Shown: one piece after another, positions 7,169-16,951 of the stretch | How positions within the stretch are numbered: position 1 is the stretch's first letter | Layout: each line of letters opens with the position of its first letter | Origin: an uncultured Candidatus Saccharibacteria bacterium | Lineage (GTDB): Bacteria > Patescibacteriota > Saccharimonadia > Saccharimonadales > Saccharimonadaceae | Direction: 5' to 3' | DNA length: 38,860 nucleotides | Assembly: GCA_946537195.1 (NCBI GenBank) | Contig: CAMNFE010000004.1 | Span: 1-38,860 of the forward strand | Notes under the pieces: model-generated | Database searches by the model: none | What the model saw: the letters and a program-made list of their open reading frames with translations, nothing else | What the model was told of the DNA's origin: nothing | Position numbers and translations under genes: made by a program

Positions 7169-9448
7169 ATGGGTAAAAACTTAGTTATCGTAGAGTCTCC
7201 GGCCAAAGCACACACTATCGAGAAATATCTCGGTAACGATTTTACTGTCTTAGCTTCCGTCGGACACATTCGCAAAGATACGAAGGTCGATAAGAATACT
7301 TTTGACGTCACTTATGAAATTGACCCTGGGCACAAAAGTGTTATTACCGATCTTAAAAAAGCCGCTAAAGCCGCCGACAAAGTCTGGCTCGCAACGGATG
7401 AAGACCGCGAAGGAGAAGCTATTTCTTGGCACCTTTGCGAGGTCTTAAAATTACCAAAAGATACCGCTCGCATTACTTTTCACGAGATCACTAAATCTGC
7501 CCTTGATGAGGCCATTAAACATCCGCGTACTGTCGATATGAACATGGTCGCCTCCCAGCAAGCTCGCCAAACGCTCGATATGCTAGTAGGTTTTGACTTG
7601 TCTGGTATCGTTCGTAAAAAAGTTCCAGGCGCCGTTTCGGCTGGCCGCGTCCAGAGCCCAGCACTTCGCCTCATCGTCGAGCGCGAACAGGCTATTGAAA
7701 AATTCGCCAGCAAATTTAGCTATAAAGTATCTGGCAATTTCGGTTTCGACGCTAAACTCGATCACGATTTTGACACCGAAGAAGAAGCGCGCGCTTTTCT
7801 CGAAAAACTTATTGGTGCAGATTTCAAAGCTAGCGCCATTGAGACTACCCCTGGTACACGCAAACCAGCTCCACCATTTACAACTGCTTCTATGCAAATC
7901 GAAGCTAACAGCAAACTCGGCTTTTCTACTCGCACTACCATGCAGGCCGCACAGTCGCTCTATCAGGCCGGTTTGATTACTTACCATCGTACCGACAGCC
8001 TAAATCTCAGCAAACAGGCCATTGCTAGCATGGCAAGCTACGTAGAGACTAATTATGGCAAAGATTACGTTAAAGTTCGCAACTTCAAGACTAAGTCCGC
8101 TGGCGCTCAAGAAGCCCACGAGGCCATTCGTCCAACCGATATCAGCCGCGAAACGGCCGGCAAAAACGATTACGAAAAGCGCCTTTATGCATTGATTCGC
8201 GGCCGCGCTCTTGCTACACAAATGGCCGACGCCCGCATCGAAACCACAACTATTACTGTCGCAACGCCTACCGAATACAACTTCGTAGGGAAGGGCGAAG
8301 TTATCACTTTTGACGGCTTCCTCAAAGTCTATGGCCGCATCAAAGAAAACGAATTGCCGCATTATAAAGTCGGAGATAAACTTACGGCAAATAGCATTAT
8401 CGCGCATCAAAGCTTCGCTAAACCACAGGCTCGCTACACCGAAGGTTCACTTGTTAAGAAACTCGAAGAACTCGGCATTGGCCGCCCAAGTACATACGCT
8501 AGTATCATGACCGCCATCCAGGCTCGCGGCTATGTCGTCAAAGGCGAAAGCGAAGGCGAAGAGCGCGAAGTCACCGAGCTTAAACTCGAAAATGGCAAAA
8601 TTACCAAAGAGTCCGTCAAAGAAAAATATGGCGCTAATAAAGGCAAACTTATGCCGACTCCTATCGGCGAGCTTATATCCGGCTTCTTGACAGATAATTT
8701 CAAGAATATCGTCGACTACAAATTTACCGCCAATATCGAAAAAGATCTCGACCTTATTGCCGACGCTAAGCTTGATCGCGTCAAGATGCTTCGCGATTTC
8801 TACGGTCCATTTAACAATGAAGTATTAGCTAGTGAAGGCATCGAACGTTATAATAATGCGCGCCTTCTCGGCCACGACCCGGAAACCGGCAAAGCTATCT
8901 ATGCCAAGGTCGGCAAAAATGGCGGCTTTATTCAGCTCGGCGAAAACGAAAAAGAAACCGGCGAGAAACCACGTTTTGCACCGCTACCAAAGCGCAAAAG
9001 TGTTAAGACCGTCACTCTAGAACAAGCCCTCAAGCAACTCGCCTTACCGCAACTTCCACGTACACTTGGCAAAGCTAAAGACGGTGCCGAGATTATTGCT
9101 GCAGCCGGTCCATTTGGCCCATATCTTAAAGGCGGCAAATATAATATTCCGCTTGGCAAAGAATTTGACCCATACACTATTACTCTTGAAGAAGCCGAGC
9201 CACTCTATGAGAAAAAACGCGATTCGTACATCGCCGATTGGGGCGAAATTCAAATCATCGAAGGAGCCTACGGGCCATATGTCAAAGGTCCAGGCCGCCG
9301 CAATTTTGTTCGCATTCCAAAAGATGTCGATCCAAAAACCGTTACCAAAGAGCAGGCTGAAGAATATCTTGCCAATAAACCTAAGAAAACTCGTCGTCCA
9401 GCTAAGCGCCGCACAACCACCAAGAAGACTACCTCGAAGAAAAAATAA
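7169..9448 (+). CDS. topA: DNA topoisomerase I
   Basis: NLVIVESPAKAHTIEKYLG, ATDEDREGEAISWHL, ITYHRTDSLNLS active-site region; Lys/Arg-rich C-terminus. Confidence 0.97.
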   Translation: MGKNLVIVESPAKAHTIEKYLGNDFTVLASVGHIRKDTKVDKNTFDVTYEIDPGHKSVITDLKKAAKAADKVWLATDEDREGEAISWHLCEVLKLPKDTARITFHEITKSALDEAIKHPRTVDMNMVASQQARQTLDMLVGFDLSGIVRKKVPGAVSAGRVQSPALRLIVEREQAIEKFASKFSYKVSGNFGFDAKLDHDFDTEEEARAFLEKLIGADFKASAIETTPGTRKPAPPFTTASMQIEANSKLGFSTRTTMQAAQSLYQAGLITYHRTDSLNLSKQAIASMASYVETNYGKDYVKVRNFKTKSAGAQEAHEAIRPTDISRETAGKNDYEKRLYALIRGRALATQMADARIETTTITVATPTEYNFVGKGEVITFDGFLKVYGRIKENELPHYKVGDKLTANSIIAHQSFAKPQARYTEGSLVKKLEELGIGRPSTYASIMTAIQARGYVVKGESEGEEREVTELKLENGKITKESVKEKYGANKGKLMPTPIGELISGFLTDNFKNIVDYKFTANIEKDLDLIADAKLDRVKMLRDFYGPFNNEVLASEGIERYNNARLLGHDPETGKAIYAKVGKNGGFIQLGENEKETGEKPRFAPLPKRKSVKTVTLEQALKQLALPQLPRTLGKAKDGAEIIAAAGPFGPYLKGGKYNIPLGKEFDPYTITLEEAEPLYEKKRDSYIADWGEIQIIEGAYGPYVKGPGRRNFVRIPKDVDPKTVTKEQAEEYLANKPKKTRRPAKRRTTTKKTTSKKK

Positions 9449-9745
9449 TTATTTCTTCGACGAATTATGGCACAGAGCAACCATTGCTAATAGCATTATG
9501 CCGGAAATACCGTACATTGACCCAATTATTGTACGTGTTGTGCCGACAGACAAATTAATAGCATTTGTATTAATCTTGCATTCAAGTTCATTATCTACTG
9601 GCTCATCATTGACATAACACGCCTTGTCAGAATCAATCTCCACATATAATCCACCCCAAAAAGCAACACAAGCCAACGCAATAAAAAGCACACCAATCCC
9701 CATAACTATATATTCTTTAAGCTTAAATTTATTCTTATTTTTCAT
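9449..9745 (-). CDS. Small membrane protein, two predicted TM segments
   Basis: ORF with SD-like GGAG; hydrophobic segments EYIVMGIGVLFIALACVAFWGGLYV and RTIIGSMYGISGIMLLAMVALC. Confidence 0.6.
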   Translation of the reverse strand: MKNKNKFKLKEYIVMGIGVLFIALACVAFWGGLYVEIDSDKACYVNDEPVDNELECKINTNAINLSVGTTRTIIGSMYGISGIMLLAMVALCHNSSKK

Positions 9746-9813
9746 GCGTATCTCCAATTGCTATTTTATGTAATTATAGAACATTTTTGTTTTTTACCAT
9801 ATGCATTAATCAA

Positions 9814-9842
9814 TTGACAAAATAAACTGTTTATGCTATAAT
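9814..9842 (+). promoter_or_regulatory. Consensus sigma-70 promoter with no obvious product
   Basis: TTGACA - 17 nt - TATAAT with TGC extended -10. Confidence 0.6.
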
Positions 9843-10029
9843 AATAGTATTGTAACGCCCAGGATTTTTCCTCGGTAGATATCTTTTGTAGTAAAAATAA
9901 CACCTTAAAACATCCATAATAGCAACATTTTCAGCACAATTCCGCTTATGCTTATAGTTTTATATAATTTTTTCGTAAAGTCGTAAAAAATGTGATACAA
10001 TAGTTTCTAAGTGAAAGTAATTTTACTTG

Positions 10030-10058
10030 TTGACAAAATAACATAGTAATGTTATTAT
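10030..10058 (+). promoter_or_regulatory. Promoter with inverted-repeat operator candidate upstream of the sigma4/HARE-HTH gene
   Basis: TTGACA - 17 nt - TATTAT; AATAACAT-agta-ATGTTATT perfect inverted repeat (10037-10056) in the spacer/-10. Confidence 0.6.
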
Positions 10059-10115
10059 ATTTACAAGTTAAGATATTAACCCTAATAAGACGGAGAGTTA
10101 AAGGAAAATAGTAGC

Positions 10116-11150
10116 ATGAACAATGCGGAAACAATTACTAAGGCTATCTCCAGTAGCCTCAGCATTATTGAACAAGAACGCGAAAGGGAAATAATTTCCC
10201 GTCGATTTGGGCTCAACGGACATAAGGAGACCTTAGAGCAGATCGGCGAAATGTTATCAATTACACGCGAGCGCGTACGCCAACTAGAAAAGGCAATTCT
10301 TATCCGTCTCCGCATAGCAGCTGAAGAAGGCAAGATTAGCGACCTAGCACCAGCCGAAAAGCTAATCGTCCGTAATCTAACCGAAATGGGCCGCGTCGCC
10401 CGCGCTTCGGACCTCGCCAAAAAGATTCTTGGCCACGAAGCTAACTCCGTCGAAAAATCTAATTTCAGTTTCTTGGGGGAAATCTCTCCAGTCCTAACTA
10501 TCGTCTCCGAAAACGACAAGTATCATAACGCTATTGGCATCGCTGAATATGGTGATGAAAAAGCTATCCGCAGCAAAGTCGACGAAATCGTCGCTCTTAT
10601 TAAAAGCAATAAAAAGCCAATGACGCTCGATGAACTCGACGAAAATCTTAACTACGAACATCCAAGCCACATCGAAGCTATTGCTCGTGTCAGCAAACTT
10701 CTTTCTACCTTGAATGGTCAATGGGGTCTCACTAAGTGGCCAACTGTTAATCCGAAAAACATCCGTGACAAGATTTATGTCGTACTAGAAGAAAAGAAAG
10801 AACCAATGCACTTTAATGATATCGCAAAGGCTATCAGCTCTTCCGATTTCAAGCGCAAAGATGTTACTGTTCAAGCCATCCATAATGAACTCATTAAAGA
10901 TTCTCGCTTTGTTTTGATCGGTCGCGGCATCTATGCACTCGATAGTTGGGGTTACCAGAAGGGCACCGTTTCCGATATTATTACCAAGATTCTCACCAAG
11001 GCCGGCGACGAAGGTCTTTCCCGTAAAGAAATCGTCAAGCAAGTTCTTAAAGAACGCAAAGTTAAAGAAACAACCGTTCTTCTTAACCTTCAGAACAAAA
11101 AGTTATTCGCAAAGGTTGGACGCGACGGTTACAAAATCGTTAAGCTCTAA
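10116..11150 (+). CDS. Sigma-70 region 4-like HTH fused to HARE-HTH/RpoE(delta)-like winged-helix domains
   Basis: IISRRFGLNGHKETLEQIGEMLSITRERVRQLEKAIL is a sigma region 4; NIRDKIYVVLEEKKEPMHFNDIAKAI...RFVLIGRGIYALDSWGYQ is HARE-HTH-like. Confidence 0.8.
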   Translation: MNNAETITKAISSSLSIIEQEREREIISRRFGLNGHKETLEQIGEMLSITRERVRQLEKAILIRLRIAAEEGKISDLAPAEKLIVRNLTEMGRVARASDLAKKILGHEANSVEKSNFSFLGEISPVLTIVSENDKYHNAIGIAEYGDEKAIRSKVDEIVALIKSNKKPMTLDELDENLNYEHPSHIEAIARVSKLLSTLNGQWGLTKWPTVNPKNIRDKIYVVLEEKKEPMHFNDIAKAISSSDFKRKDVTVQAIHNELIKDSRFVLIGRGIYALDSWGYQKGTVSDIITKILTKAGDEGLSRKEIVKQVLKERKVKETTVLLNLQNKKLFAKVGRDGYKIVKL

Positions 11151-11153
11151 ATA

Positions 11154-11184
11154 AAAAAACCAGCCGTAATGGCTGGTTTTTTTG
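11154..11184 (+). terminator. Rho-independent terminator of the sigma4/HARE gene
   Basis: AAAAACCAGCC-GTAAT-GGCTGGTTTTTTT. Confidence 0.8.
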
Positions 11185-11195
11185 TTGCAAAGCGA

Positions 11196-13013
11196 TTAGC
11201 CTATTTTCTTTTCGGCATCAATCACGTCTTTTAGACTTTCAAACAATAGACAATTATTGCGCACTAATTCTTCGTCCGTTGGCCATGGGCGAGACGAATG
11301 GTCGACGGGCGATTTTACGCAATACGCACGATAATTTCGTAAATCCTCGCAATTAATAATATCTTCGCGCTCGTCACCAACATGAACAGCTTCGTTAGCG
11401 CGAATATCCTCCACGCCATACAAATTCTTCAATTCATAACTACCATCGTGGAGTTGATGATCTCTAAAGAAATCCGATTTCTCACGTCGCGGCGTCGCTA
11501 AATAACGCGGGACGATATTCATTTGACGCAGAATTGGCAGTAAAACAGCTTTAAACTTTGCATCTTGAAAGGCCGGATCGCCATAAGTCAAAATCACCGC
11601 TTCAGCATCGTTACGTTCTTTAATATATTCAAGTAAATCCATAGCTCCCGGCAATAGATATTGTTGATATTTTTCATCTACCAATAATTGCTCCGCCATC
11701 GATTCATAGACATTTTGTGCCGTGGCTGAGCTAAGACGCTTCGATAAAATACGATTTAATGCTGTCGTCGGACTAAAGGTTGCATTTTTGCCCGCTAGAC
11801 GCATCTTGATATATTCATTCTTGTCATCAAGATTTAATTCGGTAAATTTCGTATCACGCGCAATTTGATAATTACGATAATCGCGCACTAACTCGCTACC
11901 TAAATGGTCCTGAAATTCGTTAGCCGCCTCGCAGAGACAATGAAATAGGGAACTGGTGCGAATCAAAGTTCGATCCATATCAAGCACATAAAGTGTCTTA
12001 ACTTCTCGAATATTCTCACTAGGCTTAGCGAAATTACCCAACACGCATTGTGCCATTCGGTCGCTATCGTGTCGAATTAACGCACGCTGCTCGGCTATCG
12101 CGTCGCTCAGATACTTATTCTGCCAAATCGTCCGCGATAATAAATCTGCACCACGCAATTTATAATGCCGCTCTGGTAAATTATCAATTATAACCGGCCG
12201 CTCGCCTTCAAGTGCATATTTATCAAGTAAGGCCTCACCTGGGGTGTTCGTATTATAAATTACTTCGTCTAAAAATTCCGTTCCAGCTAAGCGCTCCAGC
12301 TCATCCGCATAATCCACCACCGAAAAATTCGCCGTATGTCGGTCTTGATTCATCAAATTGCAGATATAAACTTTTTTGGCTGGCGACTGCGCCAATGCTT
12401 GTCCAAAACCTGGAATTATTAAAGAGGCGCCCAGACTTTCATATAGACCACCCGGCGCAATCACAATCAAGTCCGCTTCCGCTATCGCTTTAAGTGCGGC
12501 TCGGTTTGGTTCCGGATTAGGTTCTAAGCGCACTTGCGGTCGTTGATTCGCAAAAGCCGCGATTCGAATCTCGCGCTCATGTCGAATCTCTTTTTCGCCG
12601 TCATTTACTACTAAGGTAATCTTATCAAGCGTAGTTGGTATCACTTTATGGCCATTAATATCCAAAACTTGACCGGCCATATCTACCGCCTCAGGAAAAC
12701 TACCCGTCATTTTTTCGAGCGCCGACAAGAAAAGATTACCAAAAGAATGTCCTTTCAGATCGCCATCTTCGAAACGGTAATTAAATAGCTCTCGCACTTT
12801 TGGCGATTCCGATAGAGCCACTAAACATTGACGCGCATCACCAGGCGGCAAGACTCCCAACTCGTCACGTAGAGTACCAGTTGAACCGCCATCGTCCGCC
12901 ATCGAGACTAAAGCCGAGATGTGCTTTACATATTTTTTGAAACCAGAAAGGACCGCAAAACTACCCGTACCACCACCGATAACGACGACTCTTAAGTCTT
13001 CGGCTTCTTTCAT
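11196..13013 (-). CDS. YvcK/CofD-like (gluconeogenesis factor family) protein fused to a C-terminal HAD-like hydrolase domain
   Basis: VVIGGGTGSFAVLSGFKKY...MADDGGSTGTLRDELGVLPPGDARQCLVALS matches YvcK; the C-terminal half has LYVLDMDRTLIRTSS, ILTYGDPAFQDAKF and HVGDEREDI, which are HAD motifs. Confidence 0.85.
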   Translation of the reverse strand: MKEAEDLRVVVIGGGTGSFAVLSGFKKYVKHISALVSMADDGGSTGTLRDELGVLPPGDARQCLVALSESPKVRELFNYRFEDGDLKGHSFGNLFLSALEKMTGSFPEAVDMAGQVLDINGHKVIPTTLDKITLVVNDGEKEIRHEREIRIAAFANQRPQVRLEPNPEPNRAALKAIAEADLIVIAPGGLYESLGASLIIPGFGQALAQSPAKKVYICNLMNQDRHTANFSVVDYADELERLAGTEFLDEVIYNTNTPGEALLDKYALEGERPVIIDNLPERHYKLRGADLLSRTIWQNKYLSDAIAEQRALIRHDSDRMAQCVLGNFAKPSENIREVKTLYVLDMDRTLIRTSSLFHCLCEAANEFQDHLGSELVRDYRNYQIARDTKFTELNLDDKNEYIKMRLAGKNATFSPTTALNRILSKRLSSATAQNVYESMAEQLLVDEKYQQYLLPGAMDLLEYIKERNDAEAVILTYGDPAFQDAKFKAVLLPILRQMNIVPRYLATPRREKSDFFRDHQLHDGSYELKNLYGVEDIRANEAVHVGDEREDIINCEDLRNYRAYCVKSPVDHSSRPWPTDEELVRNNCLLFESLKDVIDAEKKIG

Positions 13014-13015
13014 TT

Positions 13016-13372
13016 TTAGCCTCGAAGCTCATTTAATAAATCTGCATAACGATCTTCCGTAGAGCTTATCCTATCAGCAATACTCATTGCCGATTCCCCC
13101 ATTCTTTCATTCCGACTCTCAATTTTTTCATATGACTCGGCGCTTTCCGCCTTAGATGCCTCCATTTGCGCAATTACTGCATCATCAGTCCTGGCATCCG
13201 CCCCAGAAATCGCCGCCCTAATTTCTTCGACTTCTTTTTGATCAACCTCATTATTAAAATTAGAATTAGATCCCAAGTCATCCCACCCAGTTTCTTTGCG
13301 AGCCTTTTTATAGCCTTCCGGATCATCGCCTACGTCAAGCTGAGAATTTCTTCTGACACTTTCAAACTTCAT
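13016..13372 (-). CDS. Small hydrophilic hypothetical protein
   Basis: 118-aa ORF, start overlaps the upstream gene's stop by 4 nt (translational coupling). Confidence 0.6.
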   Translation of the reverse strand: MKFESVRRNSQLDVGDDPEGYKKARKETGWDDLGSNSNFNNEVDQKEVEEIRAAISGADARTDDAVIAQMEASKAESAESYEKIESRNERMGESAMSIADRISSTEDRYADLLNELRG

Positions 13373-13974
13373 ATCGCATCCTTATAGTTTATCTTCACAT
13401 TCTCCGATACTTTTTCGTATTTCTTACGCGGAATTAAATTCCACTCGCCTAGAACTTCGCTAATTCGATCATAGACATCTTCTGGCGTACCCATGCCATC
13501 AACTTCGCGGATTAATACATTTTCCATACTCAAAGCGCGAATCATGCCCGTCATAGTGCGATCATGCAATTCATTACGACGTTCAATCGCCGCGCGTGTA
13601 TCGTCGACACGCTTACGATCCATTAAGCGTTTCCAAAGCTCGCCATGCGGCACGCGCAGAACAATTGCGCCCGTTAAATACTGAATTTCTTTATTGTCGA
13701 TCAACCAACGGACCTGTCGATAACTAGAAGGGAAGCCATCCAATACTACGCGCTCAATGCCGCGTGCATGAGCCTTACGCATTACGTCACGCATTAAATC
13801 ATTCATCGTATCATCATCGACAAACATACCATGGTCGAGTTTATACATAATATCTTTATTTTGCATACTAGAGAGCATGTCGCGTGAAGAATACCACGCC
13901 CAGCCTAGCTTCCTCGCAAGCATTTGACCTTGCTCACTTTTACCACTACCCGGCGCCCCAAAAAGTGTAATCAT
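13369..13974 (-). CDS. Adenylate kinase-like nucleoside monophosphate kinase
   Basis: MITLFGAPGSGKSEQGQMLARKLGWAWYSSRDML P-loop; VVLDGFPSSYRQ motif. Confidence 0.8.
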   Translation of the reverse strand: MITLFGAPGSGKSEQGQMLARKLGWAWYSSRDMLSSMQNKDIMYKLDHGMFVDDDTMNDLMRDVMRKAHARGIERVVLDGFPSSYRQVRWLIDNKEIQYLTGAIVLRVPHGELWKRLMDRKRVDDTRAAIERRNELHDRTMTGMIRALSMENVLIREVDGMGTPEDVYDRISEVLGEWNLIPRKKYEKVSENVKINYKDAI

Positions 13975-14035
13975 ACCCTAATTTTAACACAATATTAACC
14001 CCTCTATTTTATTGCTTTTATGCTAAAATAACAGT

Positions 14036-16864
14036 ATGGAGATTCTTCGCTTTTTTATGATGCCAATTGTTTGGATTCCGATTGTAGTTATCTTAATTAT
14101 TTTGACCGTCCGCAATTATCGTAAAGTTAACCGCCTCCAAGTTCTCAATGTCGATAGCGTTCTTTTGATGATGGAAATCCCAAAAGACAACGACAAAAAA
14201 GAGCTTGCCGCCGAACAACTTTTTGCATCCTTACACGGCATCCTGCGTGACGCAAACGAACTCCGAAACTCTGGCGGCGTTCAAGAGCATCTTTCTTTTG
14301 AAATCGCTTCCAGCGGTAATCAAATCCGCTTCTTTGTCTGGGTACCAAAAGTATTGCAATCATTTGTTGAAGGTCAGATCTATTCACAGTACCCAAGCGT
14401 GCAAATTTACCGCATGAAAGAGGACTATGTTGATCGTCGCGAAAAATATCCCGTCGCCTATAGCGCAGAAGTTACTCTGACCGAAAACGATGCATTGCCA
14501 ATTAAAACTTTTGAATCCTTCGAAGTTGACCCGCTCGCCGGTATTACTGGCACACTGGCTAAATTGAATCCAAATGGCGGCGAAGAGCTCTGGATTCAAA
14601 TTCTTACTCGTCCAATTCCTGACGATTGGCACAAAAAGAGCGATAACTGGATTAAAGCCGTTAAGGCAGGGAAGACTTTCGACCTCTTCCATATCGACTG
14701 GCAATGGTTTGGCGAAGTAATCGCCGCATTATGGCGCCCACCAGAGGGCGGTACTGAACAGCCAGTTAAAGTTGAACTATCCGAACGCGATAAAACGCGC
14801 GTCGCAAAGGCAGAAGAGAAGGCAACTAAGCTTGGCTATGCCGTAAAGATTCGCCTCGTTTACGTAGGCCAAGACGAAGTAAACGCTAAACTTAACATGC
14901 AAGCACTCGTTGGTACTTTCAAGCAGTACAACTCTACCAACCTCAACGGTTTCAAGATGCTTGGTGGCACTTTCGATAAAAACGCGCTCGATGCATACAA
15001 AGAGCGCCAATTTACCGATTCCGGCTTTATTCTTAATATTTCCGAGCTCGCATCAGTTTATCACCTTCCACACACCAACGTGGAAACGCCAAATATTGTT
15101 TGGGCTTCTAGCAAAACCGCCGAACCACCAGCAAAGCTTCCAATGCTCACTGGCGATCAAGCCGTCGACGAAAATATTTCCGCCTTCGGTCTTACCGATT
15201 TCCGTGGCATCAAACATCAGTTCGGCATGTACCGCCGCGACCGTTCACGTCACGTATATATCATTGGTCAAACCGGTTCCGGTAAGTCTGGTCTTTTAAC
15301 CCTCTTCGCATTAAGCGATATCTACCATAATCAAGGCTATTGTATTATCGATCCACACGGCGATCTCGCTATGGATAATCTTAAATTCATCCCCGAGAGC
15401 CGTGTTAAAGATGTTGTATATTTCAACCCTGCCGACACGCAATATCCAATGGCTTTCAATCCACTCGAAGTATATGATCCGGCTCGCAAGCCAAACATTT
15501 CTTCCGAGGTTATCGGCGTACTTAAACGTATATTCGGCGAATCTTGGGGTCCACGCCTTGAGCATATCTTGCGCTATACTTTGCTTGCTTTGCTCGATCG
15601 CCCAAATACCACCATGCTCGATATCTCCCGCATGCTAACCGATAAAGATTTCCGTAAAGAGACCTTGGAATATTGTAAAGACGTAACAGTCCTCCAGTTC
15701 TGGAAACAAGAGTTCGGCTCCTGGGGCGATAAACAGGTTACCGAGTCCGTTGCGCCAATTCTCAACAAGGTCGGCGCCTTCACGGCCAACCCAATTATTC
15801 GCAATATTATCGGCCAGCCAAAATCCAGCTTTGATATTCGCAAGATTATGGATGAGGGTAAAATTCTCGTCGTTAATCTTTCTAAAGGTCTGATTGGCGA
15901 AGACAACGCCGCATTACTCGGCGCCTTCTTAGTCACAAAAGTCCAGCTCGCCGCTATGAGTCGTTCGGATATTCCAAACGTCGAGGATCGTCGTCCATTC
16001 TATCTTTACGTAGACGAGTTCCAGAACTTTGCAACCGACTCCTTTGCGGTCATTCTATCCGAGGCGCGCAAGTACGGCTTGAACCTTACTGTAGCCAACC
16101 AGTACACTTCTCAGATGACAGAATCTGTGCGCGACGCCGTCTTCGGTAACGTCGGTACTACTATTAGCTTCCGTGTTTCTGCCGACGATGCGCCAATTCT
16201 TTCTAAACAATTTGAGCCAATCTTTGAGGCTCAAGACCTACTTAACCTTAACAACCGTCACTTTGTCGTTTCTATGATTATCAACGGCGAAAAAACTCCT
16301 GCTTTCTCGGCAACCACTCTTAGTATTCCGAAACCACCGAACGACCTTACGCCGCGCATCGTACGTAATTCCCGCTTAACTTACGCTCGCAATCGCGAAG
16401 AAGTAGAAAGAGATATTCGCGCTAATATTGAAGCGGCAGAGAAGTGGAAGAAAGATCTCTCAGATTCTGGACGTGCCGCCGGCGAACGCGGCTCGCAACC
16501 TAAAGAAAAACCAACCTACGCATTCGTACCAACTCCGCAACAAGACTTCCGTAAACAAAAGATCTCTCCTAACGCCGCTCAGGGCGAAGAAAACTCCGGT
16601 AACGGACTTAAAGACCTTAGTAAACTCCTCGGCGAAAAAGCACGTCTCGCAGAAAACGAGAAAAAGAGCCCAAATATCAAACCAGCCGTTATCGAGGAAG
16701 AGCCAGTAGAAGAACCGAAAGAAGAGCCAATCAATACTCGTCCGATGATCACTTCTGCTGATAATGGTGAAGTAAAAATCTCCAGCGCCTCTAACATGCA
16801 ACATGGCGGCGGCAAAAAGAAGAACCGTAATCGTAACCGTAATAAGAATAAAAATCGCTCCTAG
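14036..16864 (+). CDS. VirD4/TraG-like (DUF87/TraM-recognition) membrane-associated ATPase
   Basis: N-terminal TM; YIIGQTGSGKSGLLTLFALSDIYHNQGYCIIDPHGDLAMD Walker A and following region; RRPFYLYVDEFQNFATDSFAVILSEARKYGLNLTVANQYTSQM; basic C-terminus KKKNRNRNRNKNKNRS. Confidence 0.85.
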   Translation: MEILRFFMMPIVWIPIVVILIILTVRNYRKVNRLQVLNVDSVLLMMEIPKDNDKKELAAEQLFASLHGILRDANELRNSGGVQEHLSFEIASSGNQIRFFVWVPKVLQSFVEGQIYSQYPSVQIYRMKEDYVDRREKYPVAYSAEVTLTENDALPIKTFESFEVDPLAGITGTLAKLNPNGGEELWIQILTRPIPDDWHKKSDNWIKAVKAGKTFDLFHIDWQWFGEVIAALWRPPEGGTEQPVKVELSERDKTRVAKAEEKATKLGYAVKIRLVYVGQDEVNAKLNMQALVGTFKQYNSTNLNGFKMLGGTFDKNALDAYKERQFTDSGFILNISELASVYHLPHTNVETPNIVWASSKTAEPPAKLPMLTGDQAVDENISAFGLTDFRGIKHQFGMYRRDRSRHVYIIGQTGSGKSGLLTLFALSDIYHNQGYCIIDPHGDLAMDNLKFIPESRVKDVVYFNPADTQYPMAFNPLEVYDPARKPNISSEVIGVLKRIFGESWGPRLEHILRYTLLALLDRPNTTMLDISRMLTDKDFRKETLEYCKDVTVLQFWKQEFGSWGDKQVTESVAPILNKVGAFTANPIIRNIIGQPKSSFDIRKIMDEGKILVVNLSKGLIGEDNAALLGAFLVTKVQLAAMSRSDIPNVEDRRPFYLYVDEFQNFATDSFAVILSEARKYGLNLTVANQYTSQMTESVRDAVFGNVGTTISFRVSADDAPILSKQFEPIFEAQDLLNLNNRHFVVSMIINGEKTPAFSATTLSIPKPPNDLTPRIVRNSRLTYARNREEVERDIRANIEAAEKWKKDLSDSGRAAGERGSQPKEKPTYAFVPTPQQDFRKQKISPNAAQGEENSGNGLKDLSKLLGEKARLAENEKKSPNIKPAVIEEEPVEEPKEEPINTRPMITSADNGEVKISSASNMQHGGGKKKNRNRNRNKNKNRS

Positions 16865-16895
16865 AGCAAAATAAGGGCCAAATAAAGGCACTTAG

Positions 16896-16926
16896 AAAAG
16901 GACCTCCATCTTTCGTGGAGGTCCTT
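16896..16926 (-). terminator. Terminator hairpin between the convergent DUF87 and surface-protein genes
   Basis: AAAGGACCTCCA-tctttcg-TGGAGGTCCTTT. Confidence 0.75.
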
Positions 16927-16951
16927 TGGTCATAAAAAGGTTGGTAGGCAA

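Noticed and set aside
7583-7987. 134-aa minus and 127-aa plus ORFs overlapping topA
   Set aside because: Shadow ORFs of topA with no motif support.
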